This document shows positions 11,186 to 21,613 of a DNA stretch of 64,000 bases, one piece after another. The notes under the pieces are model-generated. The model did not search any database. It was not told the origin of the DNA and saw nothing but the letters and a program-made list of their open reading frames with translations. Source of the DNA: Caprella mutica (Eukaryota; Arthropoda; Malacostraca; Amphipoda; Caprellidae); contig CANNZV010002490.1 in NCBI GenBank assembly GCA_947561585.1, positions 47,883 to 111,882 on the forward strand. Reading direction: 5' to 3'. A program made the position numbers and the translations under genes. The first letter of the stretch is position 1; each line of letters opens with the position of its first letter.

Positions 11186-11663
11186 TAAGATAGACGCTCA
11201 ATTCCATTTTATAAAATACAGAGCATGTTTGCACTGACGTCAGCACTCGGACTCAACTTCTAGCCAATCAGCGTTAATGTACACCTACAACTTAGTGTCT
11301 TCAAAGACAATATCGTACCTAGATAGGTTTTAAATTGCTTAGTGCATACCTAGTTATGATTATTCTTCGTTAAAAAAGGGGGGTGGGGTAGATTACTAGA
11401 TTATGTTTAAACTTTAAAAACTAAGTTGAACCACATATGTGATCTTGTAGACTTAATTAATATAAAGAAATTAGTTATGTAATCCCTAATCAGTAGAGGG
11501 AGGATATTTATAACTACTAGACTAAAGATTATCCCCCTGTGAATTTCAAGGGGGGGGGGGGTCGTACAATTATTATTGTTTGGTGTGACGTATGCTACTG
11601 ATTGGTTGTTATTAATCTTGCATGTGCCCTATCAAGTTGAGCGTCTATCTTATATTGTCTTTG

Positions 11664-11763
11664 GCAGTATCCCTTTAACTACCTCCCACTGGGAAGCTTC
11701 CAACACTCTCATGGCTCGGAATACCCAAGCAGCATTGCCCTCGAGCAAGAAGTCAACGACTTC
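11664..11763 (-). pseudogene. R1 gag fragment
   Basis: The minus strand reads VVDFLLEGNAAWVFRAM and on into the B3 junction in frame. It abuts G3 at 11764, where no duplication is seen. Confidence 0.65.
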
Positions 11764-12128
11764 GGGGTACGGTCAAGAGCCCCCCCGGTCATGAGCCCCC
11801 CTAGGTCATAAGCCCCCCCCCCCCCCTCCATGTTTTTTTAATCCTTATTTAGGTACCTAGTTAAACAAATGAAGAACTACTTAGATAGAAATAACTGAGA
11901 GTTGCTAATGTAGTTTGTTGTATCCGCTAGATTGTTGTACTGCACACTTCATGATTGTTTAATGACCTGGCAGGGGGGTTCGGGGGGCGGCACGCACCCC
12001 GATATACATATATTTTATGTCTAATCAGTAATGAACAACAAAAGAGTCAATAAGTATTAAATAATATAGGTAAATAAGGATTTAAAAACAGGGGGGCTCG
12101 TGACCGGGGGGGCTTATGACCTACACCC
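11764..12128 (+). mobile_element. G3: foldback-type element without visible TSD
   Basis: It has typical G ends (GGGGTACGGTCAAG to GACCTACACCC) and core, but the 9-bp flanks AACGACTTC and CACAATCTC match at only 5 of 9 positions. The flanking gag sequence may run straight across. One core sequence has GGCACGCACCCC, losing part of the central hairpin. Confidence 0.88.
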
Positions 12129-12230
12129 CACAATCTCGGCCCTTGGGAGCATCCTACAGGGGTAAATGGCGAGAGATGTGAGGGGGCCCCATGGATGCCC
12201 GCCCTTCCGCATCAAAGTACTTCTTCAACC
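12129..12230 (-). pseudogene. R1 gag 5' portion (tentative)
   Basis: A GC-rich block in AT-rich surroundings is open in two minus-strand frames and lies directly beyond G3 where R1 gag would continue. Since G3 has no TSD, the join cannot be checked. Sequence above 12230 turns AT-rich and I see no LTR. Confidence 0.4.
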
Positions 12231-12775
12231 TGGAAAATAAGGTATAAGTAATAAAAGGATTTAAATTAACTGCTATTAAAGAGAGTCATTTTCTGATATC
12301 ATTATTGACAGAGATCACTTGGTATATGAATGAAATATTCCAGTAGAATATTACGAAAACCTAATTAGGAAATAAAAATCAATTTGTAAATAATTGGATA
12401 GTCCCATCTACTAGAAGTACAAACGTCCACACGCGAACAAACTAATCACAAAGAAAAGACTACACCACCCTACTAATCTGCAATATTATGTATGAATCAT
12501 AATTTTGCACAAACAAATGTGGTTTATCCTCATACTATTCGTAAATGATTAACACAAAATGCCTTTTTCCGGAGAAGAAATTTATGAGAGATGGTAAATG
12601 TGGAAATATATTGTTAAATAGGGAAAATGTGAAGAATGTAGCTATGACGATATTATATTGATATTACATATGTTCCAATTATTATGTCTCTATTCAAAAT
12701 ATGTAGGTATATTCCATCTATGAATTATATCAGACTATGCAAAAAAAAAGATTCAAATTATGTAGGGTAGCAGCT
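12231..12775. other. AT-rich stretch, nothing recognised
   Basis: No ORF, repeat end or splice-framed exon was recognised here. It could include the lost 5' leader or LTR of R1. Confidence 0.4.
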
Positions 12776-12784
12776 ATAATATAC

Positions 12785-13185
12785 GGGGTACGATCAAGAG
12801 CCCCCCCCCCCCCCCGGTCATGAGCCCCCCCCGGTCACGAGCCCCCCCTCCATGTTTTAATAATCCTTATTTACCTAGTTAAACAAATGAAGAACTACTT
12901 AGATAGAAATAACTGAGAGTTGCTAATGTAGTTTGTTGTATCCGCTAGATTGTTGTACTGCACATTTTATGATTTTTTAATAACCTGGCAGGGGGGTTCG
13001 GGGGGCGGCACGCCCCCCGATATACATATATTTTATGTCTAATCAGTAATGAACTACAAAAGTGTCAATAAGGATTAAATAATATAGGTAAATAAGGATT
13101 TAAAAACAGGGAGGCTCGTGACCGGGGGGGGCTTATGACCTAGGGGGGCTCTTGTCCGGGGGGGGGGGGCTTATGACCTACACCC
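12785..13185 (+). mobile_element. G4: foldback-type element abutting mariner 1
   Basis: A perfect 9-bp TSD ATAATATAC (12776-12784, 13186-13194) flanks it. The right array has at least four units, including two CTTATGACC variants separated by a CTCTTGTCC unit. Its target overlaps the first base of the mariner terminal repeat, so G4 inserted at the mariner boundary. Confidence 0.92.
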
Positions 13186-13193
13186 ATAATATA

Positions 13194-14508
13194 CAGGGTG
13201 GGGCGTAAGTTTGGAAGCAAATGAAAGTGCATATTATAATCCAACGAAAAATATATTTAATAATTTACAGTTATGTATTATTACATAAGGGTTTTAAGAA
13301 TTCAAAAATCATAAATTTATTCAAAATGTCCCTCCTTGTTTTTAATAACAGCCTCAAATCTCCTCCGAATTCCTCCTACTGCGGCACGCAACTGTTCTTG
13401 TGAAATTTCCTTCCAAGATCTCTGGAGCGAACACTTTAAATCATCCACACTGCGATGGAATTTACCACAGGCTTTTGATTCAAGAATGAACCATACCGAA
13501 AAGTCCATAGGATTAACATCTGGGGAGCAGGAAGGTCACATTTGGACCAAAACCGTGGAAGATGGTCATGGCACCAGTTTTGAGTGACATTTGCAGTATG
13601 TGAAGTCGCGCCGCCGTCTTGCTGAAATGTCCATAGAGTGTCATTACCGAAGTGATCCTTAGCTGACTCCAACATTGGCGTCAAAATATTCTCAATATAA
13701 CATTTTGCATTGATTTTGGCGCCTTGTTCCACAAAAATTAAAGGAGATCTCCAAGTTTCTGAAACGGCGGCCCAGACCCATTACTGAAGCAGGTTTGATG
13801 GTTCTGTGGACAGTTTTTTGGTTGTATTGGATGTCTTTTGCACTTTTACCAATTATTCTGTCATTCCTCCGGTTGTGAGCCATTTCCACTGTGAAATTTT
13901 TTTTCGCCAGACTTCAATTCTCTCGGAAGTGATTTGCTTCTCTCCAATCTCTTTTTCTTTACAGCTTCTGACGGAGTCTGTCTCTTTTGGAGGGTGAAAG
14001 AGGACATCTTTAGGTCTTCTTTGACAACTCTTCTCATTGTTCTGGTACTCACGTTAGCTGTTTTGGCTAACAATCGTATTGACCTTTTCGGGTTCCTCCT
14101 GATTTTTTCTCGGGCACATTTTATCAGTTGTTTGGTGCGTTGTGAGCGTGGTCTACCACTTCTTGGACGATCAGTCAAGTCTCCTTTCTCATTAAAACGC
14201 TTCACACACTTCCAAACAGTCGATCTCGCTATTGAGAGAGTCTTTGAAATGACGGAATCTGACTTCCCGGCACGGTGTAGAGCAATAATGGCTTCTCTTT
14301 TGTCAGACATTTTTGAATTGACTAAATTTTTGTAAAAAATAACACTGCCACGTCATAATGTAGTGTCTCTACTATAGTTCAAACCCTATCACCTACTTAG
14401 GAACTTATTTTTAAGAATTATATTAATGTTTGAAAAATTGCTTCCAAACTTACGCCCCACCCTGTATTAATGTTTGAAAAATTGCTTCCAAACTTACGCC
14501 CCACCCTG
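13194..14508 (-). mobile_element. mariner-like element, copy 1
   Basis: The terminal inverted repeat begins CAGGGTGGGGCGTAAGTTTG, with TA at both ends (13192-13193, 14509-14510). The last 44 bp, including the right terminal repeat, are tandemly duplicated (14421-14464, 14465-14508). The transposase lies on the minus strand and is broken. Confidence 0.92.
13317..14310 (-). pseudogene. mariner-like transposase, copy 1
   Basis: It starts MSDKREAIIALHRAGKSD, with an HTH-type N-terminus and the DRPRSGRPRS linker. It is open to 13861, then continues in other frames (13692-13889, 13436-13732, 13317-13508), so there are at least three frameshifts. The second catalytic Asp is in FQQDGGATSH. The third would be in the PMDFSVW-type block, degraded here to ILWTFRYG. 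Spacing of second to third Asp in the family is about 38-39 residues, judged from copy 2. It cut and pasted its own DNA when intact. Confidence 0.88.
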
Positions 14509-14509
14509 T

Positions 14510-14884
14510 AATAGTAATAAAGTCAATGAATATTAACTAACAGACCATATATGAGTGCATTGCCAAGTTATTCCACACCTTAAATAGTATTTGTTATTTC
14601 GAAAGTGATAATAGACCAGAAACTGAAAAAATCTCGCATTGTTGTATCTCGTATAGATACTTTTTATATAAACAAACATTTCAAATATCAACGAATTCTC
14701 TGATAATCCATAGTTAAATATTATGAATCGACTGAGCACAAATTTGTCGATAGTTTAATCTGAAAATACCTCTTTGAAAGCAATATTAGATATGAAAGTA
14801 TTCATAAGAATAACCGTTGTAGTATCTTATAACTCACCATCCAATAACGATGAACTCGATATTCTCTTTATGATATCTGGCTAG
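14510..14884. other. no gene recognised
   Basis: AT-rich sequence with short random ORFs. It may be the 3' flank of the gene that ends at 14885 on the minus strand. Confidence 0.4.
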
Positions 14885-16422
14885 CTAAATCCTGATGTGC
14901 TCCCTAACATCTTTGGTAGTTATCTTCTTTTCGCCCTTGAAATAAAAAAGAACATGTTAGAAATATAAACTAGAATACACGTCATAGATAACCTGTAGAG
15001 ATTAATAATAGACAGATACACACAGACAGAACCGCATCTTCAAAAAAAATTCCTTTCAGCTTGGTGCTGGTAAAGAGGACTTCCTTTACATCCAGCTCCA
15101 CCTCCGTCTGCATGGAGAGCTTTTTTGAGGCAACATTGGAGGCGACGAAAGGACACAAGTCCGAGGACTCGTGCTGGCCATCGCACAAGATGTTGGGGCA
15201 TCTCTCCAACATCACCTCGCAATTGTTCTCCAGTGGGCCCTGAATGAGGAACGAGTAAATGGGAGAATCACTCTCCGCAGTGAAATCATTGATCTGTTAT
15301 GATGAAAGAAAATGGCCAAAATTTAAAAGAGAGCAGCAGTGTGAGTAAAAGATTACAGACTACACACAGAGAATCTCTAATAAAGTAGTCATGATAATAT
15401 TCAAATAGACTATTTTACCTAATTGAATAACGCATACTGTATTAGGGATGAGACGATAGCAAAATTTTCACCGATTCAGATTCTTTGTGATTATTTAAAT
15501 GAGATTTAATTGTTTAGATATTAGGATTACTTAGCAATATGTAATCAACTTTATATAGATTTAAATTATAATTTTTTTGTTGTATTATATAAATAATAAA
15601 TCTTAACTTTTTAAATACTAGTGGTATCGGCACACTTTTGCCGACACTTCCGATACCGATACCAAAGACGATACTCTGTCTCATCCCTATATAGTGTATC
15701 AACATAATATTTGTAACTGACAAATTAAAGATAAATATTGTAATTAGAGTAAGCATTGCAGTAATAAATAACTTAAATATGTAGAGCAAAATGTATGAAA
15801 TGTATTGGAGAAACAAGTTTGATTAGCACGGTGATTAAAGTTTTCAGGTATTAATAATATATGGAAGAACTTACAGCAGAAGTCATAAGATTTTGAGTTT
15901 TGGGGGGTGATGGGGACGAGGGGATGACGCGTCGAGATCGTCTTTGTCCCAAAAATGGAGGACGCTTCTGTCTTTGGCTCATAAATGATGAGCGTGTCCC
16001 CAATTTGGAGAATTGTAATTCTGCACAGCTCAAAGGCACATTCTTTCTTCACAACAACTACATAGAACACGTCACCGGTTTCCAATTCCCTGCAAAAAGG
16101 AGAGGTATTATAATGTGTATTGCACCAAATAAAATAATTTCAATTGAATGTTAATTTAAAATTTGAATCCGTATGCATCAATTACCTACCGAAACAAAAA
16201 GAGGCGGCAGTATGTGTCAATTACTCTCCCCTTAGTTTTGAAGTTAAGGGATTTCTCCTTATTCTCCCCCGAGTTTTTCACCGACAGCAGCACGCAAAGG
16301 ACATGGGAATTGGCAATTCTCTTTTTGCTCACCAAGTCTAATGCGAGTCTGTCTGAGTGTGATACTGCCGTGTGGATCTGGTCGATCCTTTTCTCTCTCA
16401 GAAGAGTATCGATGTCAGCCAT
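14885..16422 (-). CDS. unrecognised multi-exon gene (four candidate exons)
   Basis: Minus-strand exons proposed: 16190-16422 (ATG 16422, MADIDTLLREKRIDQ; donor CG|GTAGGT), 15875-16089 (acceptor TTTTTGCAG; donor T|GTAAGT), 15033-15293 (acceptor AACAG; Cys-rich CEVMLERCPNILCDG), and 14885-14935 (acceptor TTTCAAG; ends TAG). Exons 1 and 2 join in frame. Exon 2 to 3 does not fit in phase, so an exon is missing or a site is wrong. The product alternates short hydrophobic beta-like strands (VLCVLLSV, GDVFYVVVV, ITILQIGDTLIIYE), which could suit an OB-fold, but I do not recognise the family. Codons look less AT-biased than the surroundings, which favours a real gene. Confidence 0.5.
15443..15693. 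repeat. short inverted-repeat element in an intron (tentative)
   Basis: TAGGGATGAGAC at 15443 is matched in inverse by GTCTCATCCCTA ending at 15690. GGTATCGG and CCGATACC blocks lie inside. It resembles a small MITE. No convincing TSD is seen. It lies in the intron between candidate exons 2 and 3. Confidence 0.4.
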
Positions 16423-16913
16423 CTGATGAAAAAATAAGCAAAATTTATTTTCAGATATAATAAGAGTAGACAGGAATTCATGATATCTACATTCATCACA
16501 TCTATAATGGTTCGATACCACCAAAAATATAGAAAAATGAAAATAGGTTTAAAATTAGTTTCATAATTTAATTCATTACATAATTGGCAATTTTAGTACC
16601 AAAGCATCAAGCAGACAAAAGTATTTTAAAAAAGAATGAACTCTATTTTTGTTAAATAAATATTACTATCTAGTCAGTATTAATGCATTATTTATTCTAC
16701 ATATCATTTTCAGAAGTATGTAACAATTGTCCATAATTTTGTATCCTCTTTTAATCTCTCACATCAAATGCATGGGGTGGAGCTAAGTGATAGCTATTAA
16801 TTTTAATAGAAAATAGGTATGAGGGTAAAATGGTTAGACTGTAAAAATTTGGACAGACAAGAGTCATCGGCCAGGCAAAAGGCGAGAAAAGATTGAAGGT
16901 AAATTGGTACATA

Positions 16914-17329
16914 CAGTAGAATTCCTCTATAGTGATCTACAACTAGTTCACTGTAGATTTTACTCTACTATAGAGGATATAAGAGATGAATACAAAACTG
17001 GCCTTTTCATGGCGCAGACTATACAAAATATATTTTGAAATTATTTCATTATAAAAGGTTTTTCATTTCTCAGAGCTCTTAAAATCAGGATAGTTCACTA
17101 CACATGACTTAATTATAGAGGAGTTGCACTGATAGAACTTCTCTTTCATGAAATACAACTAATTTACTATATAAAGATTAGAGATAGATAAAAAAAGTTG
17201 TTAGTCATTTTTGGCAGACTAAACTAAACATGTTCACTACAGGGGAAGTTCAATAGGTAACAACTACAATGGATTCCGCTATAAACGATGGTTCACTATG
17301 CAGGAGTCCACTGTAGAGGATTTCTACTG
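16914..17329. mobile_element. E: 416-bp TA-flanked MITE (pogo/Tc1-like)
   Basis: The left end CAGTAGAATTCCTCTATAGT and right end ACTGTAGAGGATTTCTACTG are imperfect inverted repeats with flanking TA (16912-16913, 17330-17331). Internal CACTATA/CTGTAGA motifs repeat in both orientations. The CAGTNGAA..CCTCTATAG end style is that of pogo/Tigger elements. Non-coding. Confidence 0.75.
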
Positions 17330-18120
17330 TATTATTGAACGTAAGTGCACATTTTCCAAAATGGCAAGAACGAATCAGTTTAGAATTCATCAGAACAAAA
17401 TACATTTCTACATTAAAATGAAATTTTCATATCAATTCAAGAGATGTGTTAGCTTTTAAAATCTGTGACCAAAATCATGTGGCATACTATATAATTATTC
17501 TTTTCATGAATGTGAAAAATTGCTAATAATTAGCTATTATATTTCATGAAAAATAAAATAAATAAGTACATATTCAAGCCAGGTTACAGATGTATCTTCC
17601 TTGAACTATTCTATTCATTAATTTAGATACATTATTGAGAATGGAGTTTTAAAATTTTTCCCAATTAGATCTGCACCAGACAGGTGTTGTAACTTGTAGT
17701 CTCATGGGAGAGTCACAATGGAACTTAGAAGACCAGGCTAGATATATGTTTACAGAGATATTTAGCTAAAGTTTACAGGAAAACTTGTTGAATGCTCTCT
17801 TATATCCAAGATATCCTCTATTATCTCTTCTGTTTTTAGAAAATGTATGTGAATATATGAATAAAATCAGGATTGTTCACACAGGATCTCTTCAAACACT
17901 AAACCAATTTCTGCAGTCTGGCATTCTCACCATTTTAATTTCTGCTATATTGAGACCTTCTATTGCAAATGATGAGAAATACCTGATTATCTCTTATGCT
18001 ATAATGTTATTTAAAAAAGAAGTTATGACAAAATTTTTTTTATATATATATATATATATTATATTTGAATAAAAAAAATGAATTTCTATGAACAGTTCAC
18101 CAGTTTCAGACTTTAAAATA
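17330..18120. other. no gene recognised; short TA microsatellite
   Basis: AT-rich. A (TA)n run of about 20 bases lies at 18040-18060. The 95-codon ORF at 17785-18072 has AT-rich random composition and ends in that repeat. Confidence 0.4.
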
Positions 18121-18137
18121 CTGTAATAATGGTAATT

Positions 18138-19711
18138 TGTGCTATTTATGGATGCAATGTGCACTCTAGAACAAAGAAACGCAAAAGGTAGCAAGAGCCA
18201 AGAGGAGAGACAAATTTAATTTTAAAAATGCTAGAATTTGTGATAGGCATTTCACACTCTCTGATTTTATCTTCTTGAAAGGCAAGCCTGAAACTTTGGA
18301 ATTTATTCGCATAATAAAGCGAACTGCAGTGTCCAGCCTGGAATTGCTGTCAACCTCAGGTAATAATCATGATGAGAAAATTTTTTGAACAATGATTTTA
18401 TTTAAAATTTGGATACAATGAATTCTAAATTAATTTACCCATTACCAGGTTTAACATTGAACCCACTTGTTGCTGCAGGAGATCCATCCAGAGGAGACTC
18501 TTGTCAACTTAGTTCCGAAGGTAGCTATCTAGAAAATAAGATAAACTAAAAGATATTTTCTTTCCTCAGATAGAATGAGCACCTCATCTTCTAGGCTCCG
18601 ACTACTGACTTCACCTGAAGCAGTTCAACCAGTGGCTTCACCTGAAGTAATTCAACCAGTGACTCCACCTGAAGCAGTTCAACAAGTGACTTCTCCTGAA
18701 GTAATTCAACCAGTGGCTTCACCTGAAGTAGTTCAACCAGTGACTCCACCTGAAGTAATTCAACAAGTGACTTCACCTGAAGCAGTTCAACCAGTGGCTT
18801 CACCTGAAGCAGTCCAACCAGTGACTCCACCTGAAGCAGTTCAACCAGTGCCTTCACCTGAAGCAGTTCAACCAGTGCCTTCACCTGAAGCAGTTCAACC
18901 AGTGCCTTCACCTGAAGCAGTTCAACCAGTGGCTTCACCTGAAGTAATTCAACCAGTGACTCCACCTGAAGCAGTTCAACAAGTGACTTCTCCTGAAGTA
19001 ATTCAACAAGTGACTTCTCCTGAAGTAATTCAACAAGTGACTTCACCTGAAGTAATTCAACAAGTGACTTCACCTGAAGCAGTTCAACCAGTGGCTTCAC
19101 CTGAAGTAGTTCAACCAGTGACTCCACCTGAAGCAGTTCAACAAGTGACTTCACCTGAAGTAATTCAACAAGTGACTTCACCTGAAGTAATTCAACAAGT
19201 GACTTCACCTGAAGTAATTCAACAAGTGACTTCACCTGAAGCAGTTCAACCAGTGGCTTCACCTGAAGTAGTTCAACCAGTGGCTTCACCTGAAGCAGTT
19301 CAACCAGTGCCTTCACCTGAAGCAGTTCAACCAGTGCCTTCACCTGAAGCAGTTCAACCACTGCCTTCACCTGAAGCAGTTCAACCAGTGCCTTCACCTG
19401 AAGCAGTTCAACCAGTGCCTTCACCTGAAGCAGTTCAACCAGTGCCTTCACCTGAAGCAGTTCAACCACTGCCTTCACCTGAAGCAGTTCAACCAGTGCC
19501 TTCACCTGAAGCAGTTCAACCACTGCCTTCACCTGAAGCAGTTCAACCAGTGCCTTCACCTGAAGCAGTTCAACCAGTGCCTTCACCTGAAGCAGTTCAA
19601 CCACTGCCTTCACCTGAAGCAGTTCAACCAGTGCCTTCACCTGAAGCAGTTCAACCAGTGCCTTCACCTGAAGCAGTTCAACTACTGCCTTCGCCTCTGT
19701 TCACCTTATGA
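18138..19711 (+). CDS. THAP-type gene with long proline-rich repeat (likely decayed)
   Basis: CAIYGCNVHSRTKKRK at 18138 matches the start of a THAP zinc finger (C-x2-4-C). RRDKFNFKNARICDRHF at about 18205-18255 matches its C-x2-H end, in another frame and without the conserved FP..W middle, so the finger is damaged. A donor (TCAG|GTAATA, about 18360), a small exon at about 18480-18522 and an acceptor (TTTCCTCAG, about 18571) lead to the exon 18575-19711. That exon encodes 378 codons of SPEAVQPVP-type repeats, ending at TGA 19709. Function unknown; THAP proteins are usually DNA-binding and often transposase-derived. Confidence 0.5.
18609..19690 (+). repeat. 27-bp coding minisatellite, about 40 units
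   Basis: The unit is CACCTGAAGCAGTTCAACCA plus GTGCCTT, encoding a nine-residue repeat [ST]PPEA/VVQ[PQ]V-like. Four variants (AVQPVP, AVQPVA, VIQQVT, AVQPVT) alternate in blocks: mixed units in the first half, nearly pure AVQPVP in the second. This suggests expansion by unequal exchange at the 3' end. The minus strand is also open for 358 codons (VELLQVKAL repeats) because the unit has no stop in that frame. Confidence 0.9.
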
Positions 19712-21030
19712 AATGCAACCACTCATTGCTTCACAACAGGTAATTCAACAACTACTACAATGAGTTTGTAAATATATACCTTTCTGTAACTAGAATAAGA
19801 TTGTAACTATAAATCTTTGTGTACTAGATTTTAAGACTACATATAAACCTTTATGTGAATATAAATTTTTAATAAAGCTTGTAAAATAACACTTGTATGA
19901 TTACTGTCAAAGATATTATTTGATTTGGTTACCCACTTAAATAATTTTGTTACCCTAGCAAGGTTTCAAGAATATGAAAGGATAAATAATACTGTTTCTG
20001 ATCACAATTATAACTATATTCATAAAAAAGGTCAAGATTCATCTAAACAGGTATATAACCTAAAGATGAGAACTGCTTCTCTTTCTTCAGAATTTCAAAG
20101 TGATGAATATATATGTTCACATGGTCAGAATGCATTAAATGAGTCACTATTCTGTCACTTGAACTTGTGATATTAGGTACTTGGCAAGAATCTGAAAAGA
20201 AAAAAAAATTAGTTTGGTAGATTATTTCAAATGCTATAGCAACTCTGTATGAATATTAAGTCATTATTAGGGTTGTGACAATATGCGTTTAAAATCATAG
20301 ATCTTCAGAATATTGAAACGAAATGGTATAGAATACTATAAACTGCTTGTTTAGAATAGTCTTTAATTCAATCCGTCTAGAATATTTTCAGGATTATGAT
20401 TTTATACGCATGCATATTGTCAAAACCTATAGTCATTAATCATTATCTATTCTTAAATTTTGTACTACCTTTTACCCTTTATTCACATATACAGTAGAAG
20501 ATGGTAACTTGATTCTTCTGTAGACACCGTAAACATCCAAGGCTACAGTATCTTTAAACCTCACACACGATTCCCTTTTTCTTAGCCTTGTAGTCTGGAA
20601 AGTAATTAAATAGCAAATAACACGCATATACTAGGTTAGGTTTAAATTATAATTCCAATTAATCCAGTAGTACCTGGTAAGCCATTCATACCAATCTACA
20701 GTTATCAACTTCATAAAAATATTCAGACCTAGGCACTACCGCACTAGCTAATTCTAAACATCATTCATGGACCGAATTAAATACCTAATCTATGATCAAT
20801 TAGGTGTCATTTTTTTACTGGTCCCCTAGGTAAATACAACCATGCATTAAATAGATAACTCACCACTAATTTAAATTGGAGAGATGGAATATTTGATGCC
20901 AAAAAGAGAATAAAATGTTATCAGCCATTTAATTTAGATAGGCTTGGGTGCCCGGACGAGAATTACGAGGTTGCTGAAATATCTAATTTGCAGAGCATTG
21001 TCGTACACTTTGCTCGTCTGGTTAACCTTA
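19712..21030. other. no gene recognised
   Basis: Just after the THAP ORF there are AATAAA-like signals (19870, AATAAAGC). The rest is AT-rich. An 81-codon ORF at 19925-20170 has no recognisable motif. Confidence 0.35.
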
Positions 21031-21039
21031 CAGTGTATA

Positions 21040-21475
21040 TAAGCCTTGGCTAACATAGCCGTTCCGAGCCATTATTATCATTTAGCAAAATGATCAGATA
21101 CCTTAAGTATTTTGCTGACTATTGTGCGAGTAAACATCAGCTGTTTACTACTACAAGCCTGATTTTACGAAGAATAGAAACTCTATAAAATTATTTAATA
21201 AATAAATATTATTTTTACTTTGTACTTCAGATCACCTCCTTGAATAAATATTTTTATTTGTAAAGAGTTAAATAAAATTGATTAAAGTAATATTCCTCAA
21301 AAGTATTTAATGTAATATTTTACGCCAAGGAAGCTCATTTGACTGACGCACAGAGAGACAAGGAAGCTCTCTTGACTGATGCGCTGAGTGACGTCACGGG
21401 TTAACCAGATGGTCACGCTTATACGTTGTTGAGAGATCGTTACGCCCCTTCCTCGTACTAGTACTTCCATGGGCC
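21040..21475. mobile_element. I-family fragment
   Basis: It shares with I1 the blocks TTGGCTAACATAGCC, AGCAAAATGATCAGATACC (21085 versus 7172), CATCAGCTGTT, and the inverse of GAGCTTCCTTGTCTCTC. An internal CAAGGAAGCT repeat lies at 21325-21375. The ends are not clean and no TSD is seen. Confidence 0.6.
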
Positions 21476-21613
21476 TCAACTATTATTCCTCTCTTAGTTA
21501 GAGCATTACTGTTCAGGTTAGGATGTTGAAGTACATCAGTAATTACTGATATCTAGTTGTTACTATTAACAACTAGTATCTAGTTACGTATTGATACCTA
21601 ATAAAGAGATCTA

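Larger units (their letters stand above)
10435..11663. mobile_element. B3: 7-bp-TSD element carrying Harbinger C
   Basis: An exact 7-bp TSD GCAGTAT (10428-10434, 11664-11670) flanks it. The ends match B1 and B4. The left terminal repeat is interrupted after 14 bases by element C. Without C it is about 490 bp. It includes a run of about 11 G near 11550 that is also present in B4. Confidence 0.88.
1..12230 (-). mobile_element. R1: old LTR-type retroelement (gag-PR-RT-RH-INT) split by nested DNA transposons
   Basis: Read on the minus strand, the pieces run Gag, CCHC knuckle, aspartic protease (DTG), reverse transcriptase (YIDD), RNase H, integrase (D-D-E). That is the order of Ty3/gypsy and BEL elements, not Copia. 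The integrase end runs off the left edge. The gag part is scattered over 2.9-12.2 kb because six DNA elements (J, I1, B1, I2, B3, G3) lie directly in it; G1, D, G2 and C lie inside those. Pol carries several in-frame stops and frameshifts, so it is dead. No LTR was identified. Assignment to Ty3/gypsy rather than BEL/Pao is a judgement by eye. Confidence 0.8.

Noticed and set aside
10777..11193. 138-codon ORF taken whole as Harbinger transposase
   Set aside because: Family similarity stops at about 10959. The remainder is element C's subterminal repeat.
18591..19667. 358-codon minus-strand ORF of VELLQVKAL repeats as a gene
   Set aside because: It is the mirror of the 27-bp minisatellite. The plus strand has the splice-framed THAP context.
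18609..19690. CRISPR-like array
   Set aside because: Contiguous 27-bp units with no spacers, in a eukaryotic coding exon. No cas genes.
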